A DNA stretch of 17,952 bases from contig JAEZJL010000064.1 of assembly GCA_023415815.1 (NCBI GenBank), forward strand, positions 1-17,952, read 5' to 3'. Of this stretch, positions 1 to 7,325 are shown one piece after another. Position numbers and translations under genes: made by a program. Numbering within the stretch: the stretch's first letter is position 1; every line of letters starts with the position of its first letter. The stretch comes from Bacillota bacterium. GTDB lineage: Bacteria > Bacillota > Clostridia > Acetivibrionales > DTU013. The notes under the pieces were generated by a model that worked only from the letters and a program-made list of their open reading frames with translations, was not told the origin of the DNA and searched no databases.

Positions 1-364
1 GGGTATGAAACCGGTCGTAGCTTACGGAAAGCTGTCCGACACCCGATTTCTTTATTTCAAAGAGCTTTCGTTTTGCGGCTTCTTCGGATACGGCCCAGAA
101 GCAGTTGCTGATGCAGCTGATGGAAGAGGCGCCGTTATTTTTTGCCTCCAGGGCGTTTTCCAGAAGCTCCTCGAAGTGCAGGAAGGGCTCGCCGCCCGTA
201 AACGAAATCATCAGCCTTTCATTTGCGCAAAGAAGCGCGGCGTCGCGGATCAGGCCTTTGATCGTTTCCTGCGAAAGCGTCTGCTCCTGCTGCTCCGACG
301 AAGAATGAAGGCAGTGGCGGCAATGAAAATTGCATTTGTTGCTTTTCATAATCGACAGGTGCAT
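1..364 (-). CDS. Radical SAM protein, N-terminal part (cut by window edge)
   Basis: Only the first 121 residues are in the window; the gene runs off at base 1. The N-terminus has a CX3CX2C cluster (Cys11, Cys15, Cys18 in KCNFHCRHC) that would bind the [4Fe-4S] cluster, and a GGEP motif at residues 57-60 that contacts SAM. Both are hallmarks of radical SAM enzymes, which generate a 5'-deoxyadenosyl radical. The later stretch ISNCFWA (85-91) followed by SVSYDRFH (113-120) looks like the beta-strands of the half-barrel. The substrate cannot be told and the C-terminus (possible SPASM or other domain) is not visible. ATG at 364 is chosen because GGGGGA lies 7 nt upstream, inside a hairpin loop. 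It follows the sensor kinase gene by 37 nt on the same strand, so it is probably the third gene of that operon. Confidence 0.85.
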   Translation of the reverse strand, partial: MHLSIMKSNKCNFHCRHCLHSSSEQQEQTLSQETIKGLIRDAALLCANERLMISFTGGEPFLHFEELLENALEAKNNGASSISCISNCFWAVSEEAAKRKLFEIKKSGVGQLSVSYDRFHT

Positions 365-382
365 TGCAAATCCCCCTTTGCA
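365..382 (-). promoter_or_regulatory. Hairpin presenting the Shine-Dalgarno site of the radical SAM gene
   Basis: On the minus strand a perfect 6-bp stem (TGCAAA / TTTGCA) encloses the 6-nt loop GGGGGA, which is the Shine-Dalgarno sequence, and the 3' arm ends exactly at the ATG. The structure is read directly from the bases; any regulatory role (RNA-binding protein, translation tuning) is inference. Confidence 0.5.
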
Positions 383-401
383 TCTCCGGCCTCCCGGCAG
401 C

Positions 402-2339
402 TTACAGCGGTATTTCCATTCTTACGGCGGTCCCTTTACCCTTGGCGCTCTCCACAGACAGAGACTTCCCGTAGAAGTGCCGGAGCCTTTTGTCTACATT
501 TCTTACGCCGATGCCGTAGCCCGGCGCATCCTCATTGAGAAGGTCCCTCAGCCGCTCCTGCGATATCCCCGCGCCGTTGTCTTCCACAACAACGGTAAAG
601 CTGTCCTTCCCCCGTACGGCGGATATTTTGATCGTCCCGCCCTCCCCTCCGGGGAGGATCCCGTGCTTTACAGCGTTTTCCACAATCGGCTGGATAAGCA
701 GCGCGGGTATTTTGACATGGATATCCGGGTCAATATCGAATATAACCTCCAGGCGTCCGTCAAGCCTCGCCTTTTCCAGATTCAGATACGCTCTCATATG
801 GTACATCTCATCCTGGAATTCCACCATATCGTCGCTGTTATTGAGGCTATAGCGGTTTCTCATATAATCGGACAGGTCGAGCAAAAGCGAATGGGCTTTT
901 GTTGTATCCTTTTGAAGCCAGTAGGTGATGGTGGTGATTACGTTAAAAAGAAAATGCGGCTTGATCTGGGCCTGCAAGCTCCTGATTTCCGCTTTCTGGA
1001 ACTGCTCGGCGACCCTTTGCGAGCCTGCGAATTTCTGTGAAAGCAAAACGCATTGGAGCATCATGAACACAAAAAGCCCTTTGGTCGTGTAAAAATTGCC
1101 CTGCATGATGCGCAGGTCGGAAAGAATATCGTTCAAGACCGACAGTAAAATAATCAGCGAGCCGATACCCATGATTACATATCCCTCGCGCCTTTTTCCT
1201 ATAATACGGACGGTGACTGCCGCCAGTACCACGAATATGAACAGCGCATATGCCTCAAAGCCGTACAGAATCCAGTAAACATACCTGTAGGGAAGGAAAA
1301 CCGCAGATAAGGCAAAAACGCCTCCCAACGCCATTATGAGCCGTTTAAAGACTACGCCCATTTCATATGGGTATATTCTGTCGTAATAGATAACAAACAA
1401 AGGCATGGCGCAGGCTAGAATCAAAAAGGATATTTTATACAGCACCTCGGGGTCATAGCCTGAAAACAGGGAATATATGCAAAGTTCCCCCAGAAACAGG
1501 CTCCTGCCTGAAACAAGGACGCAGAGGACTCCGAAATAAAAGACGTATTTCTCCTTTTTACGGAAATTAAACAACAGTAAGTAGAAAAAACCCGTGAAAA
1601 CCGTACTGGAAAATATAAAGGCGTCCGTCATGAGATTTCTCTGCCTTATGTTCTGGATTTGCCTCCCGGTGCCCAGGGTAATGCTCTTTAAAATGCCTCC
1701 ATTGCCCCCGATGAAATTGGAAACCTGTATGAGGATAGGTATGTCCGTCTCTCCGGCCTCTCCGGCGTCATAAAAAGCCAGCAGCGTTTCCATGCCCGCT
1801 TTTGAGCTTTGAGCCGAAGCTCCAACCGCCCCGCAGGACAGGACCTCTTTTTTCCCGATCCACATTTTATAGGAGGAAAAAACGGCGTCTACTTTTAATG
1901 CAAGCTGCTTCACGGGCCTGTCAAAATGCACCGTAAGACGGTATGTGGCATATCCGTCGCCGGGGAGCCTTTTTCCTTCGACGTCCTTTCCGTTCCAATA
2001 TCCCGGTACCTTCATGCAGACCCCGCTTTTTTGCGCCGTGCGGGCGTCCGGAAAATCCTCGGGTTTTTTCAGGCTGCTCCAGTAAAATTCCCATTCCCCG
2101 TCCAGGAGGACGACGCCCTCCTTTTCGAAATCCCGGTCCTTCAGGTCGAGCACGCCCCCGGTGATCCCGGGAATGCGCATGGACTTATGCGGCGCGGAAA
2201 AGCTGAAGAAGACCCAGTATAGAAAAACGCAAGCCATAGAGACGACAAATACCAAATAAATATTGTCCATTGCGGCAGCTTTAATTTTTGCCGGGGTGTC
2301 CTTTATAAATATCATCCTATCAAGTCCTATGTCTTCCAT
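402..2339 (-). CDS. Sensor histidine kinase, 7TM (7TMR-DISM) with LytS-type kinase core
   Basis: This 645-aa protein is a membrane sensor that should autophosphorylate and pass phosphate to a response regulator, probably the divergent LytTR protein. Layout: a membrane segment (about 27-47), an extracytoplasmic domain (about 52-235) opening with LLDGEWEFYW (78-87) as in the beta-rich extracellular domains of 7TM kinases, then about seven membrane segments (238-436). A short coiled coil (440-458) leads to the His_kinase domain, with the PHFLFN motif at 461-466 (His462 the likely phosphoacceptor). The ATPase part has the N box (VENAVKHG, Asn555), DNGAG (587-591) and GYGIGVRNV (607-615). All catalytic motifs look intact. 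ATG 2339 has AAGG 5-6 nt upstream; Met9 is a possible later start. It begins 22 nt after the papain-like gene. Confidence 0.9.
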   Translation of the reverse strand: MEDIGLDRMIFIKDTPAKIKAAAMDNIYLVFVVSMACVFLYWVFFSFSAPHKSMRIPGITGGVLDLKDRDFEKEGVVLLDGEWEFYWSSLKKPEDFPDARTAQKSGVCMKVPGYWNGKDVEGKRLPGDGYATYRLTVHFDRPVKQLALKVDAVFSSYKMWIGKKEVLSCGAVGASAQSSKAGMETLLAFYDAGEAGETDIPILIQVSNFIGGNGGILKSITLGTGRQIQNIRQRNLMTDAFIFSSTVFTGFFYLLLFNFRKKEKYVFYFGVLCVLVSGRSLFLGELCIYSLFSGYDPEVLYKISFLILACAMPLFVIYYDRIYPYEMGVVFKRLIMALGGVFALSAVFLPYRYVYWILYGFEAYALFIFVVLAAVTVRIIGKRREGYVIMGIGSLIILLSVLNDILSDLRIMQGNFYTTKGLFVFMMLQCVLLSQKFAGSQRVAEQFQKAEIRSLQAQIKPHFLFNVITTITYWLQKDTTKAHSLLLDLSDYMRNRYSLNNSDDMVEFQDEMYHMRAYLNLEKARLDGRLEVIFDIDPDIHVKIPALLIQPIVENAVKHGILPGGEGGTIKISAVRGKDSFTVVVEDNGAGISQERLRDLLNEDAPGYGIGVRNVDKRLRHFYGKSLSVESAKGKGTAVRMEIPL

Positions 2340-2355
2340 GCCTGCCTTGACAGGC
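2340..2355 (-). promoter_or_regulatory. Hairpin presenting the Shine-Dalgarno site of the kinase gene
   Basis: Minus-strand bases read GCCTG, loop TCAAGG, CAGGC, then ATG directly. The 5-bp stem is perfect and the AAGG Shine-Dalgarno sits in the loop. It lies in the 22-nt gap after the papain-like gene's stop, so it could couple or tune translation of the kinase. The structure is seen; the role is inferred. Confidence 0.4.
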
Positions 2356-2361
2356 TTATAT

Positions 2362-3255
2362 TCAGAAGCTGATTACTATCTCCTTTTCAAGCCTTGCGTG
2401 TCCTTTCAGAGCGGAATCCCCCTGGGAGGAAAAGGATTTGGGGCTGAAGCTCCGGGGAACCGTGTCGTCCGGTAAAAGCCCCATGTGCATGTAAGTTTCG
2501 GCAACCAGCTCGCTGCAAAAGTGCGTGCTGAGCTTTTTCGACAAAAGCTTCCTGATACCATCCCCGGAATTCTGCTGCGTCCGGTTCACCTGGTCCGCCG
2601 TGTCTTTGAACTCGGCCAGCCACCGGTACATAAGCGAATCGGGCAGAATCTTTTCCATAAGGCAGGCGTCGACGCCGTTAATACAAAGGCCTTTTACCTT
2701 GGTCTCCAGAAAATCCAGCAGCTGTCCTTCAAAAGAGCCGTCAACCTCCGGGGAGGCCCCGTCCCCTGTGCCTTTTCGGAACAGTCGGTTCAGGATCGAT
2801 TTTAGAGAGCTCTCAAGATATTCGACGACCATTTGCGCAATCGTGGGAAATCCATCTGCGTGCACAGTCTCTATATACTGCCGCAGCGCTTTCATCATGT
2901 CCTGCGTCGTATTTGAATCAAGCCTTCTGAAGGCTACCAGATAGCCGTAATCCTTCAACAGCCTGAGAACATCCTCCAGGTAAACGATTTCCGGCCCGGC
3001 CTCTCGTTCCGCCTTTGTCCCGACGTCGATGATCCCCTTGAGACTGGGGGTGGAATGCCAGAGGAGGGGCCTGGAGCCGCAGTCGGCCTCCAGGCCGATA
3101 TCCGACGGCCTGACGGCCATGCCGACATGGCTCCACTGGCAATTTTCTATAAATTCGATAATTTTGCTGACCTCCTCGTCTCCGTGGAATAAAATAATAT
3201 CTCCGGTCTGGAGGCTGCCCGAAATTTCTTTAAAAGTCCCGCATGAATACGCCAT
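2362..3255 (-). CDS. Permuted papain-like (YaeF/YiiX, C92-type) putative thiol hydrolase
   Basis: The 297-aa protein resembles circularly permuted NlpC/P60 enzymes, in which the catalytic His comes first and the Cys last. The N-terminal part reads TGDIILFHG (17-25) and WSHVGMAV (41-48, His43), the usual opening of this fold. The C-terminal part has HFCSELVAETY (245-255), with Cys247 the probable nucleophile. The third polar residue may be His67 in LLWHSTP. Members of the fold cleave or transfer amide or ester bonds in peptides, lipids or cell-wall material; the substrate here is unknown. The roughly 200 residues between His43 and Cys247, including a helical stretch 115-240, seem long for the family. 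No signal peptide is visible, so it is probably cytoplasmic. ATG 3255 follows AAGGAGA by 5 nt. It is the first gene of the kinase/radical SAM operon. Confidence 0.75.
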   Translation of the reverse strand: MAYSCGTFKEISGSLQTGDIILFHGDEEVSKIIEFIENCQWSHVGMAVRPSDIGLEADCGSRPLLWHSTPSLKGIIDVGTKAEREAGPEIVYLEDVLRLLKDYGYLVAFRRLDSNTTQDMMKALRQYIETVHADGFPTIAQMVVEYLESSLKSILNRLFRKGTGDGASPEVDGSFEGQLLDFLETKVKGLCINGVDACLMEKILPDSLMYRWLAEFKDTADQVNRTQQNSGDGIRKLLSKKLSTHFCSELVAETYMHMGLLPDDTVPRSFSPKSFSSQGDSALKGHARLEKEIVISF

Positions 3256-3431
3256 GGCGTTCTCCTTCCAAGTAAGAGTTTGCTATGATTTGAAGATTAA
3301 ATTAATAGGGATTAATACTGTAAGCTTACCATATATTTTACAATAATACAAATAACGATTATATTTTACTTTTATCGCTTTTTTATTTATAATGTTTGTA
3401 AAATTACTTGTAGAAATGGGGGATCCCGATC
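3256..3431. promoter_or_regulatory. Divergent AT-rich intergenic region with repeats
   Basis: This 176-nt stretch separates the papain-like/kinase/radical SAM operon from the LytTR regulator. It holds a perfect 10-bp palindrome GTAAGCTTAC at 3320-3329, a perfect 10-bp direct repeat TATATTTTAC at 3332-3341 and 3360-3369 (28 bp start to start), and an inverted 7-bp copy GTAAAAT at 3398-3404. These are candidate binding sites, perhaps for the LytTR regulator itself. A minus-strand promoter for the operon must lie here, but I could not place one with a good -10 and -35. Confidence 0.5.
3365..3393 (+). promoter_or_regulatory. Promoter of the LytTR response regulator
   Basis: TATAAT at 3388-3393 is a perfect -10. 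TTTACT at 3365-3370 (4 of 6 matches to TTGACA) is the -35, with a 17-nt spacer. The second TATATTTTAC repeat overlaps the -35 and the inverted GTAAAAT lies around the expected transcription start, so this promoter could be autoregulated. Confidence 0.65.
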
Positions 3432-4187
3432 ATGAAGCTGCTTTTGATCGACGACGAAAGCTCGGCGCTGGGGGCCCTGGAAGAAGCATTGAAAGCCTTT
3501 CCGGAGGTTGAAGTCGCAGGAAAATACACCTCCCCCTCACTGGCTCTTGAAAATATAAAAAGGATACGGCCGGACATTGTATTTCTTGATATTGAGATGC
3601 CTGAAATGAACGGCTTTCAGGTTACGGAAGAAATATTGAGGCTCGACCCGTCCGTCATGGTCGTTTTTGTTACGGCTTATAATGAATACGCTTTGAGAGC
3701 ATTTGAAGTAAACGCTGTCGACTATGTTCTGAAGCCCTATACGACGGAGCGGCTCCGGTCTACGATCAGCCGTGTATCCGGACGGACAGGAAGGCAGCTC
3801 GCGGAAAGCAGCAGGGCCTTGCAGAGCATGAGCCGCCAGGCCCTGAAGCAGGGGATAAAAAAGGTGCCGGTATGGAAGGACGAGCGGATACACCTTATCA
3901 ACCCCGGCGACATTTTATACTGCTGGGCTTACAACGGAGAGGTTAGCCTTGTGCTGCGGCAGGACTCCGTTTTCAAAAGCGCCCAGTCCCTGGACCTCTG
4001 GGAAGAGAAGCTCGGTCCCTACAAGTTTTTCAGATGCCACCGCAGCTTTCTGGTGAATATGGAAAAGATCGAGGAAATCATACCGGACATCAACAGCACC
4101 TATTCGCTGAAAATGCTGAATGTCAAGGAAGAGGTGCCGGTGAGCCGGAGCTGCCTGAAGGCTTTTAAAAAGCTAGTCGGCCTGTGA
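3432..4187 (+). CDS. LytTR-family response regulator
   Basis: The 251-aa protein has an N-terminal receiver domain (1-118) with the acidic pair Asp7/Asp8, phosphoacceptor Asp53 (FLDIEMPEMNG), Thr81 and Lys101. The C-terminal LytTR DNA-binding domain (about 145-248) contains the signature FFRCHRSFLVNMEKI at 199-213. Phosphorylation by a LytS-type kinase would activate DNA binding; the obvious partner is the kinase at 402-2339, divergently encoded 1.1 kb away. ATG 3432 is supported by GGGGGA at 3418-3423, 8 nt upstream. Length and motifs are normal for the family. Its targets are unknown, but the repeats in the intergenic region are natural candidates. It converges on the M56-PBP gene with only 10 nt between stops. 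Confidence 0.93.
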   Translation: MKLLLIDDESSALGALEEALKAFPEVEVAGKYTSPSLALENIKRIRPDIVFLDIEMPEMNGFQVTEEILRLDPSVMVVFVTAYNEYALRAFEVNAVDYVLKPYTTERLRSTISRVSGRTGRQLAESSRALQSMSRQALKQGIKKVPVWKDERIHLINPGDILYCWAYNGEVSLVLRQDSVFKSAQSLDLWEEKLGPYKFFRCHRSFLVNMEKIEEIIPDINSTYSLKMLNVKEEVPVSRSCLKAFKKLVGL

Positions 4188-4200
4188 AGCGCCGCCTTCA
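4185..4200. repeat. Small inverted repeat containing two convergent stop codons
   Basis: TGAAG at 4185-4189 and CTTCA at 4196-4200 form a perfect 5-bp inverted repeat around the loop CGCCGC. The left arm contains the response regulator TGA and the right arm is the complement of the M56-PBP TGA. No T tract follows on either strand, so it is not a convincing intrinsic terminator. Confidence 0.4.
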
Positions 4201-6930
4201 GCGCAAATAGTCCAGAACGTCCTTCATCAGCTTACCGGCGGCAGGCGCAGCGTTCACTCCTGCCATCCACGATGCTCCCGATGGTCCGTCAAGTACGATA
4301 ACACATGCGATTTCAGGATCGTCTGCGGGCGCAAATCCCGCAAAAACATTTGTGTAAGTGCCACCGGCTTTTTCGCCCGTACCGATGCAGCCTGTTATCC
4401 CATATCCTTCCGCATAGGCGTTTTCAGCAGTACCTTTCGAAACATTGCCTTCCAGCAGTGCTTTCATAATGCCGGCCGTTTCCCCGGATAGGACATTCCT
4501 CACCAGCTGCGGCTCAAAGCTTATATCCCCGCCGCTCTCCGTGCCGGTGAGCCTCTTGATTATCTGCGGCTTCATCAGCCTGCCGCCGTTTGCGATCGCA
4601 CTGTAAGCATCCGCAAGCTGCACCGGCGTGATCTGGAACCTTTGCCCCAATGAGGCCACCGCCATATCGATCTCGCCCGGGTTTTCATGTAAGAGGCTTT
4701 GAGCTTCGCCCGGAAGGAGCAGTCCCGTCTTATCGTAAAAGCCGAATTCCCGTAAATGCCTGTAGAATTTGTCCTTTCCGAGGCTTAAGGCCAGTTTTGC
4801 GAATACGGGATTGCAGGAATTTAAAAACGCTTCTTCAAAGGATTCCTTCCCATGCAGTCTCCCCTGCCTCCAGCAGTTTATCGTCCAGGCATCAATTTTC
4901 AGCGGGCCGTCGTCCACCCTGCTGTCAGGCCGGATAATGCCTTCCTCAAGAGCCATTGCAGCGGTTATGGCTTTAAATGCGGAGCTCGGTTCGAAGGTGT
5001 CTTCTAAAGCTTTGTTCCTCCATACGGTATCTGCAAGTAGTTTCGTGTCCGCCAGGGTGCTTCCCTTCCATGTGCGCGGGTCGGCTCCGGGCGGCGCCAA
5101 GTATGGCAGGTTGGGGTCGAAATCCGGTCCGGATGCCATTGCGAGTATTTCACCGGTCCGCGGATCCATTATTACGGCTGCCGCCCCGTTTCTGACCTTG
5201 TAATCGTCTATTGCTTGATGTAAAGCGCTTTCAGCGATCGCTTGAATTCCCGCGTCTATTGTGAGGACGACATTTGCCCCGCCTGTAAGGGTCTTTTTCC
5301 CTTCTACGCTGACATCCCCGCCTTTAAGCTTCAAACTCTCTTCCATGGCCTGCTCTATACCGGCGAGGCCCTGACCGTCGCTCCCGGTGAAGCCTATAAC
5401 ATGGGCGGCCAGCTTATTATTGGGGTATACCCTTTTAGAGCCTTTCTCAATGATAACGCCACTGATATTTTCGTCCTGTATCCAGTCCCTTATTTTATCG
5501 CCGGTCTCCCTGTCGATATTTCTTGCTATTATTTCATACGTACTGTTTGCCGTTGCTTTTTCCAGTACCTTTTCCTTTTCAAGCGATAAAAAGTCCGCCA
5601 GAGCCTGTGCGATCCCACCGGCGTCCTGTCCGGCCGCCTTTATTTCCAACGGGCTCAACGTGACGGTATCCGCCGGGATGCTGACGGCAAGCTCACGTCC
5701 GTTCCGGTCAAGAATTTTGCCTCTGACCGGGAGCTCAGCTTCAGGAACTACAGAAGAATTTCCTTTGTCGACGACTTGAAGCGCCACGGTCATATTGGAA
5801 GGAACCGAAAAGCCCAGATGCCCGTTTATGAATAAAACGCCCGCCGTGCCCGACGCTATGGTGGCAAATGCAATAACGACTCCCAGGATTACGGACCGCT
5901 TTTTCAATATATTTATCAGTTTTAGCCTCCACTCCATGTTTGCCGCGCTCCCCCTGCTCATATCCGCCGTACCGTAAACCCAATGGCTTTCCGAAAAGCA
6001 TTTGAGTATTTTAATAAGAGTCTCCGCATAATTCCTGCGTTCCCCAGGGTTTAAATAGGACAGCACAAGCTCGTCGCATACGGGCTCCCTGTCTTCTTTC
6101 ATTTTTTTGAATGCACACCATACCAGCGGATTGAACCAGTGCAGGACGCACAGCAGCATTTGAAGCATACCCGTCAGCGTGTCCCTGCGCTTGAAATGGC
6201 ACAGCTCGTGCAGGAGCACGTATCGGATCTCGTCCCCGTCAAGCCGGCCGGGCATATCCGCGGGAATCAACAGCCTCGGTTTGAAAGCCCCGCAGATAGC
6301 GGGCGTTTTTATATGCCTTTGGTATACAACCGGAATATCGGTCTTTATACCGGCGAGCTTTTTACAGTATTCAAGGGTATCCCGTATGGCGGCATTGCTG
6401 TAGGATACGCTTGTCGCCCTGATTTTATGATTCATAATCATGTTTACGAGCAGAATATAGCCTATAAAAAGGAATACGCCGAGGAGCCATATTTTACCTG
6501 CCGCTTCCGGAATGGTAGGTGAAAATATATTGCTTGCCATTATTTTTATGCCGGCGCCCTTATCCGCTTCTTCATTTCCTTTTACAGCAGGGCCATCTCC
6601 CATGTAAAGCTCGCTGCTCGTGTCCTCCCTGCCGGCCGCCGAACCCGGCGCCGTATCGCCGCCCGTTTCTTCCAAAATCCCTTTATCCGCTCGAGCAACG
6701 GTTTCCTCCTGAGCTGCCGTCGGCATCAATGGATAGGGAGCCGCAGAGAATTCCGGCGTATAGGGGATTATAAGTCTGACCACCAGCAGAAGCCATATGT
6801 AATAGTGCCACCTGGCCGACAGCCTCTCCCTGAACAAAGCCTTTACCAGGAGGATAAGGATTATAAGCGCGTCAGCCATGACGGAAATCATCAGAAGCTT
6901 TGTAAGAATACCTGCAAGCACAGCCTTCAC
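4198..6930 (-). CDS. BlaR1-like M56 metallopeptidase fused to a class-B PBP module
   Basis: This 910-aa membrane protein combines two systems. The N-terminal half is BlaR1-like: membrane segments about 1-33, 42-58, 146-168 and 345-370, and a zinc peptidase motif HELCH (241-245) with the probable third ligand in REPVCDE (281-287). This part would cut or trigger loss of the BlaI repressor. The outer half is not the usual class D beta-lactamase-like sensor but a full FtsI/SpoVD-type PBP: dimerisation region (VRGKILDRNGRELA, 402-415), then a transpeptidase with SAFK (650-653) and SCN (705-707). Where KTG(T) is expected, the sequence reads GCIGTGE (847-853), so the Lys is Cys848. GTG 6930 overlaps the blaI stop as GTGA, with AAAGG just upstream. 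It is probably a ligand sensor, though a beta-lactam ligand is doubtful. Confidence 0.88.
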   Translation of the reverse strand: MKAVLAGILTKLLMISVMADALIILILLVKALFRERLSARWHYYIWLLLVVRLIIPYTPEFSAAPYPLMPTAAQEETVARADKGILEETGGDTAPGSAAGREDTSSELYMGDGPAVKGNEEADKGAGIKIMASNIFSPTIPEAAGKIWLLGVFLFIGYILLVNMIMNHKIRATSVSYSNAAIRDTLEYCKKLAGIKTDIPVVYQRHIKTPAICGAFKPRLLIPADMPGRLDGDEIRYVLLHELCHFKRRDTLTGMLQMLLCVLHWFNPLVWCAFKKMKEDREPVCDELVLSYLNPGERRNYAETLIKILKCFSESHWVYGTADMSRGSAANMEWRLKLINILKKRSVILGVVIAFATIASGTAGVLFINGHLGFSVPSNMTVALQVVDKGNSSVVPEAELPVRGKILDRNGRELAVSIPADTVTLSPLEIKAAGQDAGGIAQALADFLSLEKEKVLEKATANSTYEIIARNIDRETGDKIRDWIQDENISGVIIEKGSKRVYPNNKLAAHVIGFTGSDGQGLAGIEQAMEESLKLKGGDVSVEGKKTLTGGANVVLTIDAGIQAIAESALHQAIDDYKVRNGAAAVIMDPRTGEILAMASGPDFDPNLPYLAPPGADPRTWKGSTLADTKLLADTVWRNKALEDTFEPSSAFKAITAAMALEEGIIRPDSRVDDGPLKIDAWTINCWRQGRLHGKESFEEAFLNSCNPVFAKLALSLGKDKFYRHLREFGFYDKTGLLLPGEAQSLLHENPGEIDMAVASLGQRFQITPVQLADAYSAIANGGRLMKPQIIKRLTGTESGGDISFEPQLVRNVLSGETAGIMKALLEGNVSKGTAENAYAEGYGITGCIGTGEKAGGTYTNVFAGFAPADDPEIACVIVLDGPSGASWMAGVNAAPAAGKLMKDVLDYLR

Positions 6931-7313
6931 TCACCTTTCCTGTCGAAATCAATCAGTTCCTTCAGCTTTTCCAGCTCTTCCCCCGACACCTTCTGGTGCT
7001 TGATCAGCCCTGCAATCAGCAGGCTGACGGAACCGTCGTAAACCTTTTTCAAAAAGGTTTCGCTCTCCACCTTTTCACACTCCTCGTGGCTGACCAGGGG
7101 GAAATATTCCCTCACCTTCGAATTGATGAGCCTGTATCCGACCGCGCCCTTTTCAACCAGCCGCCTCAGGAGGGTGTCGATGGTCTTGACGTTCCAGGTG
7201 CTTCTTTCTCCTACGGCCTTTATGATATCCCTGTTAAGGAGGGGCGATTTCTCCCAGAGGACTTTCATTACGACCCATTCCGAGTCGGTAATCTGAGGCA
7301 TCGGCTTATCCAT
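6927..7313 (-). CDS. BlaI/MecI-family transcriptional repressor
   Basis: The 128-aa protein has the winged-helix domain typical of BlaI/MecI (ITDSEWVVMKVLWEKSP near the N-terminus, then WNVKTIDTLLRRLVEKG), followed by a helical dimerisation tail. BlaI represses its own operon by binding TACA/TGTA-type dyads until the partner M56 peptidase causes its loss. Here two such dyads lie just upstream and the M56-PBP gene overlaps its stop by 4 nt (GTGA), so the pair is co-transcribed. ATG 7313 is preferred over the in-frame GTG at 7319 because GGGAG lies 8 nt before the ATG but only 2-3 nt before the GTG. No beta-lactamase gene is next to it, so its regulon beyond its own operon is unknown. Confidence 0.92.
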   Translation of the reverse strand: MDKPMPQITDSEWVVMKVLWEKSPLLNRDIIKAVGERSTWNVKTIDTLLRRLVEKGAVGYRLINSKVREYFPLVSHEECEKVESETFLKKVYDGSVSLLIAGLIKHQKVSGEELEKLKELIDFDRKGE

Positions 7314-7325
7314 ATGCACATCTCC

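Noticed and set aside
330..1040. Plus-strand 236-aa ORF
   Set aside because: Antisense to the kinase catalytic domain, which has all its motifs in the minus frame.
3249..3260. 12-bp palindrome ACGCCATGGCGT spanning the start codon of the papain-like gene
   Set aside because: No loop space for a hairpin and no other sign of an operator; probably chance.
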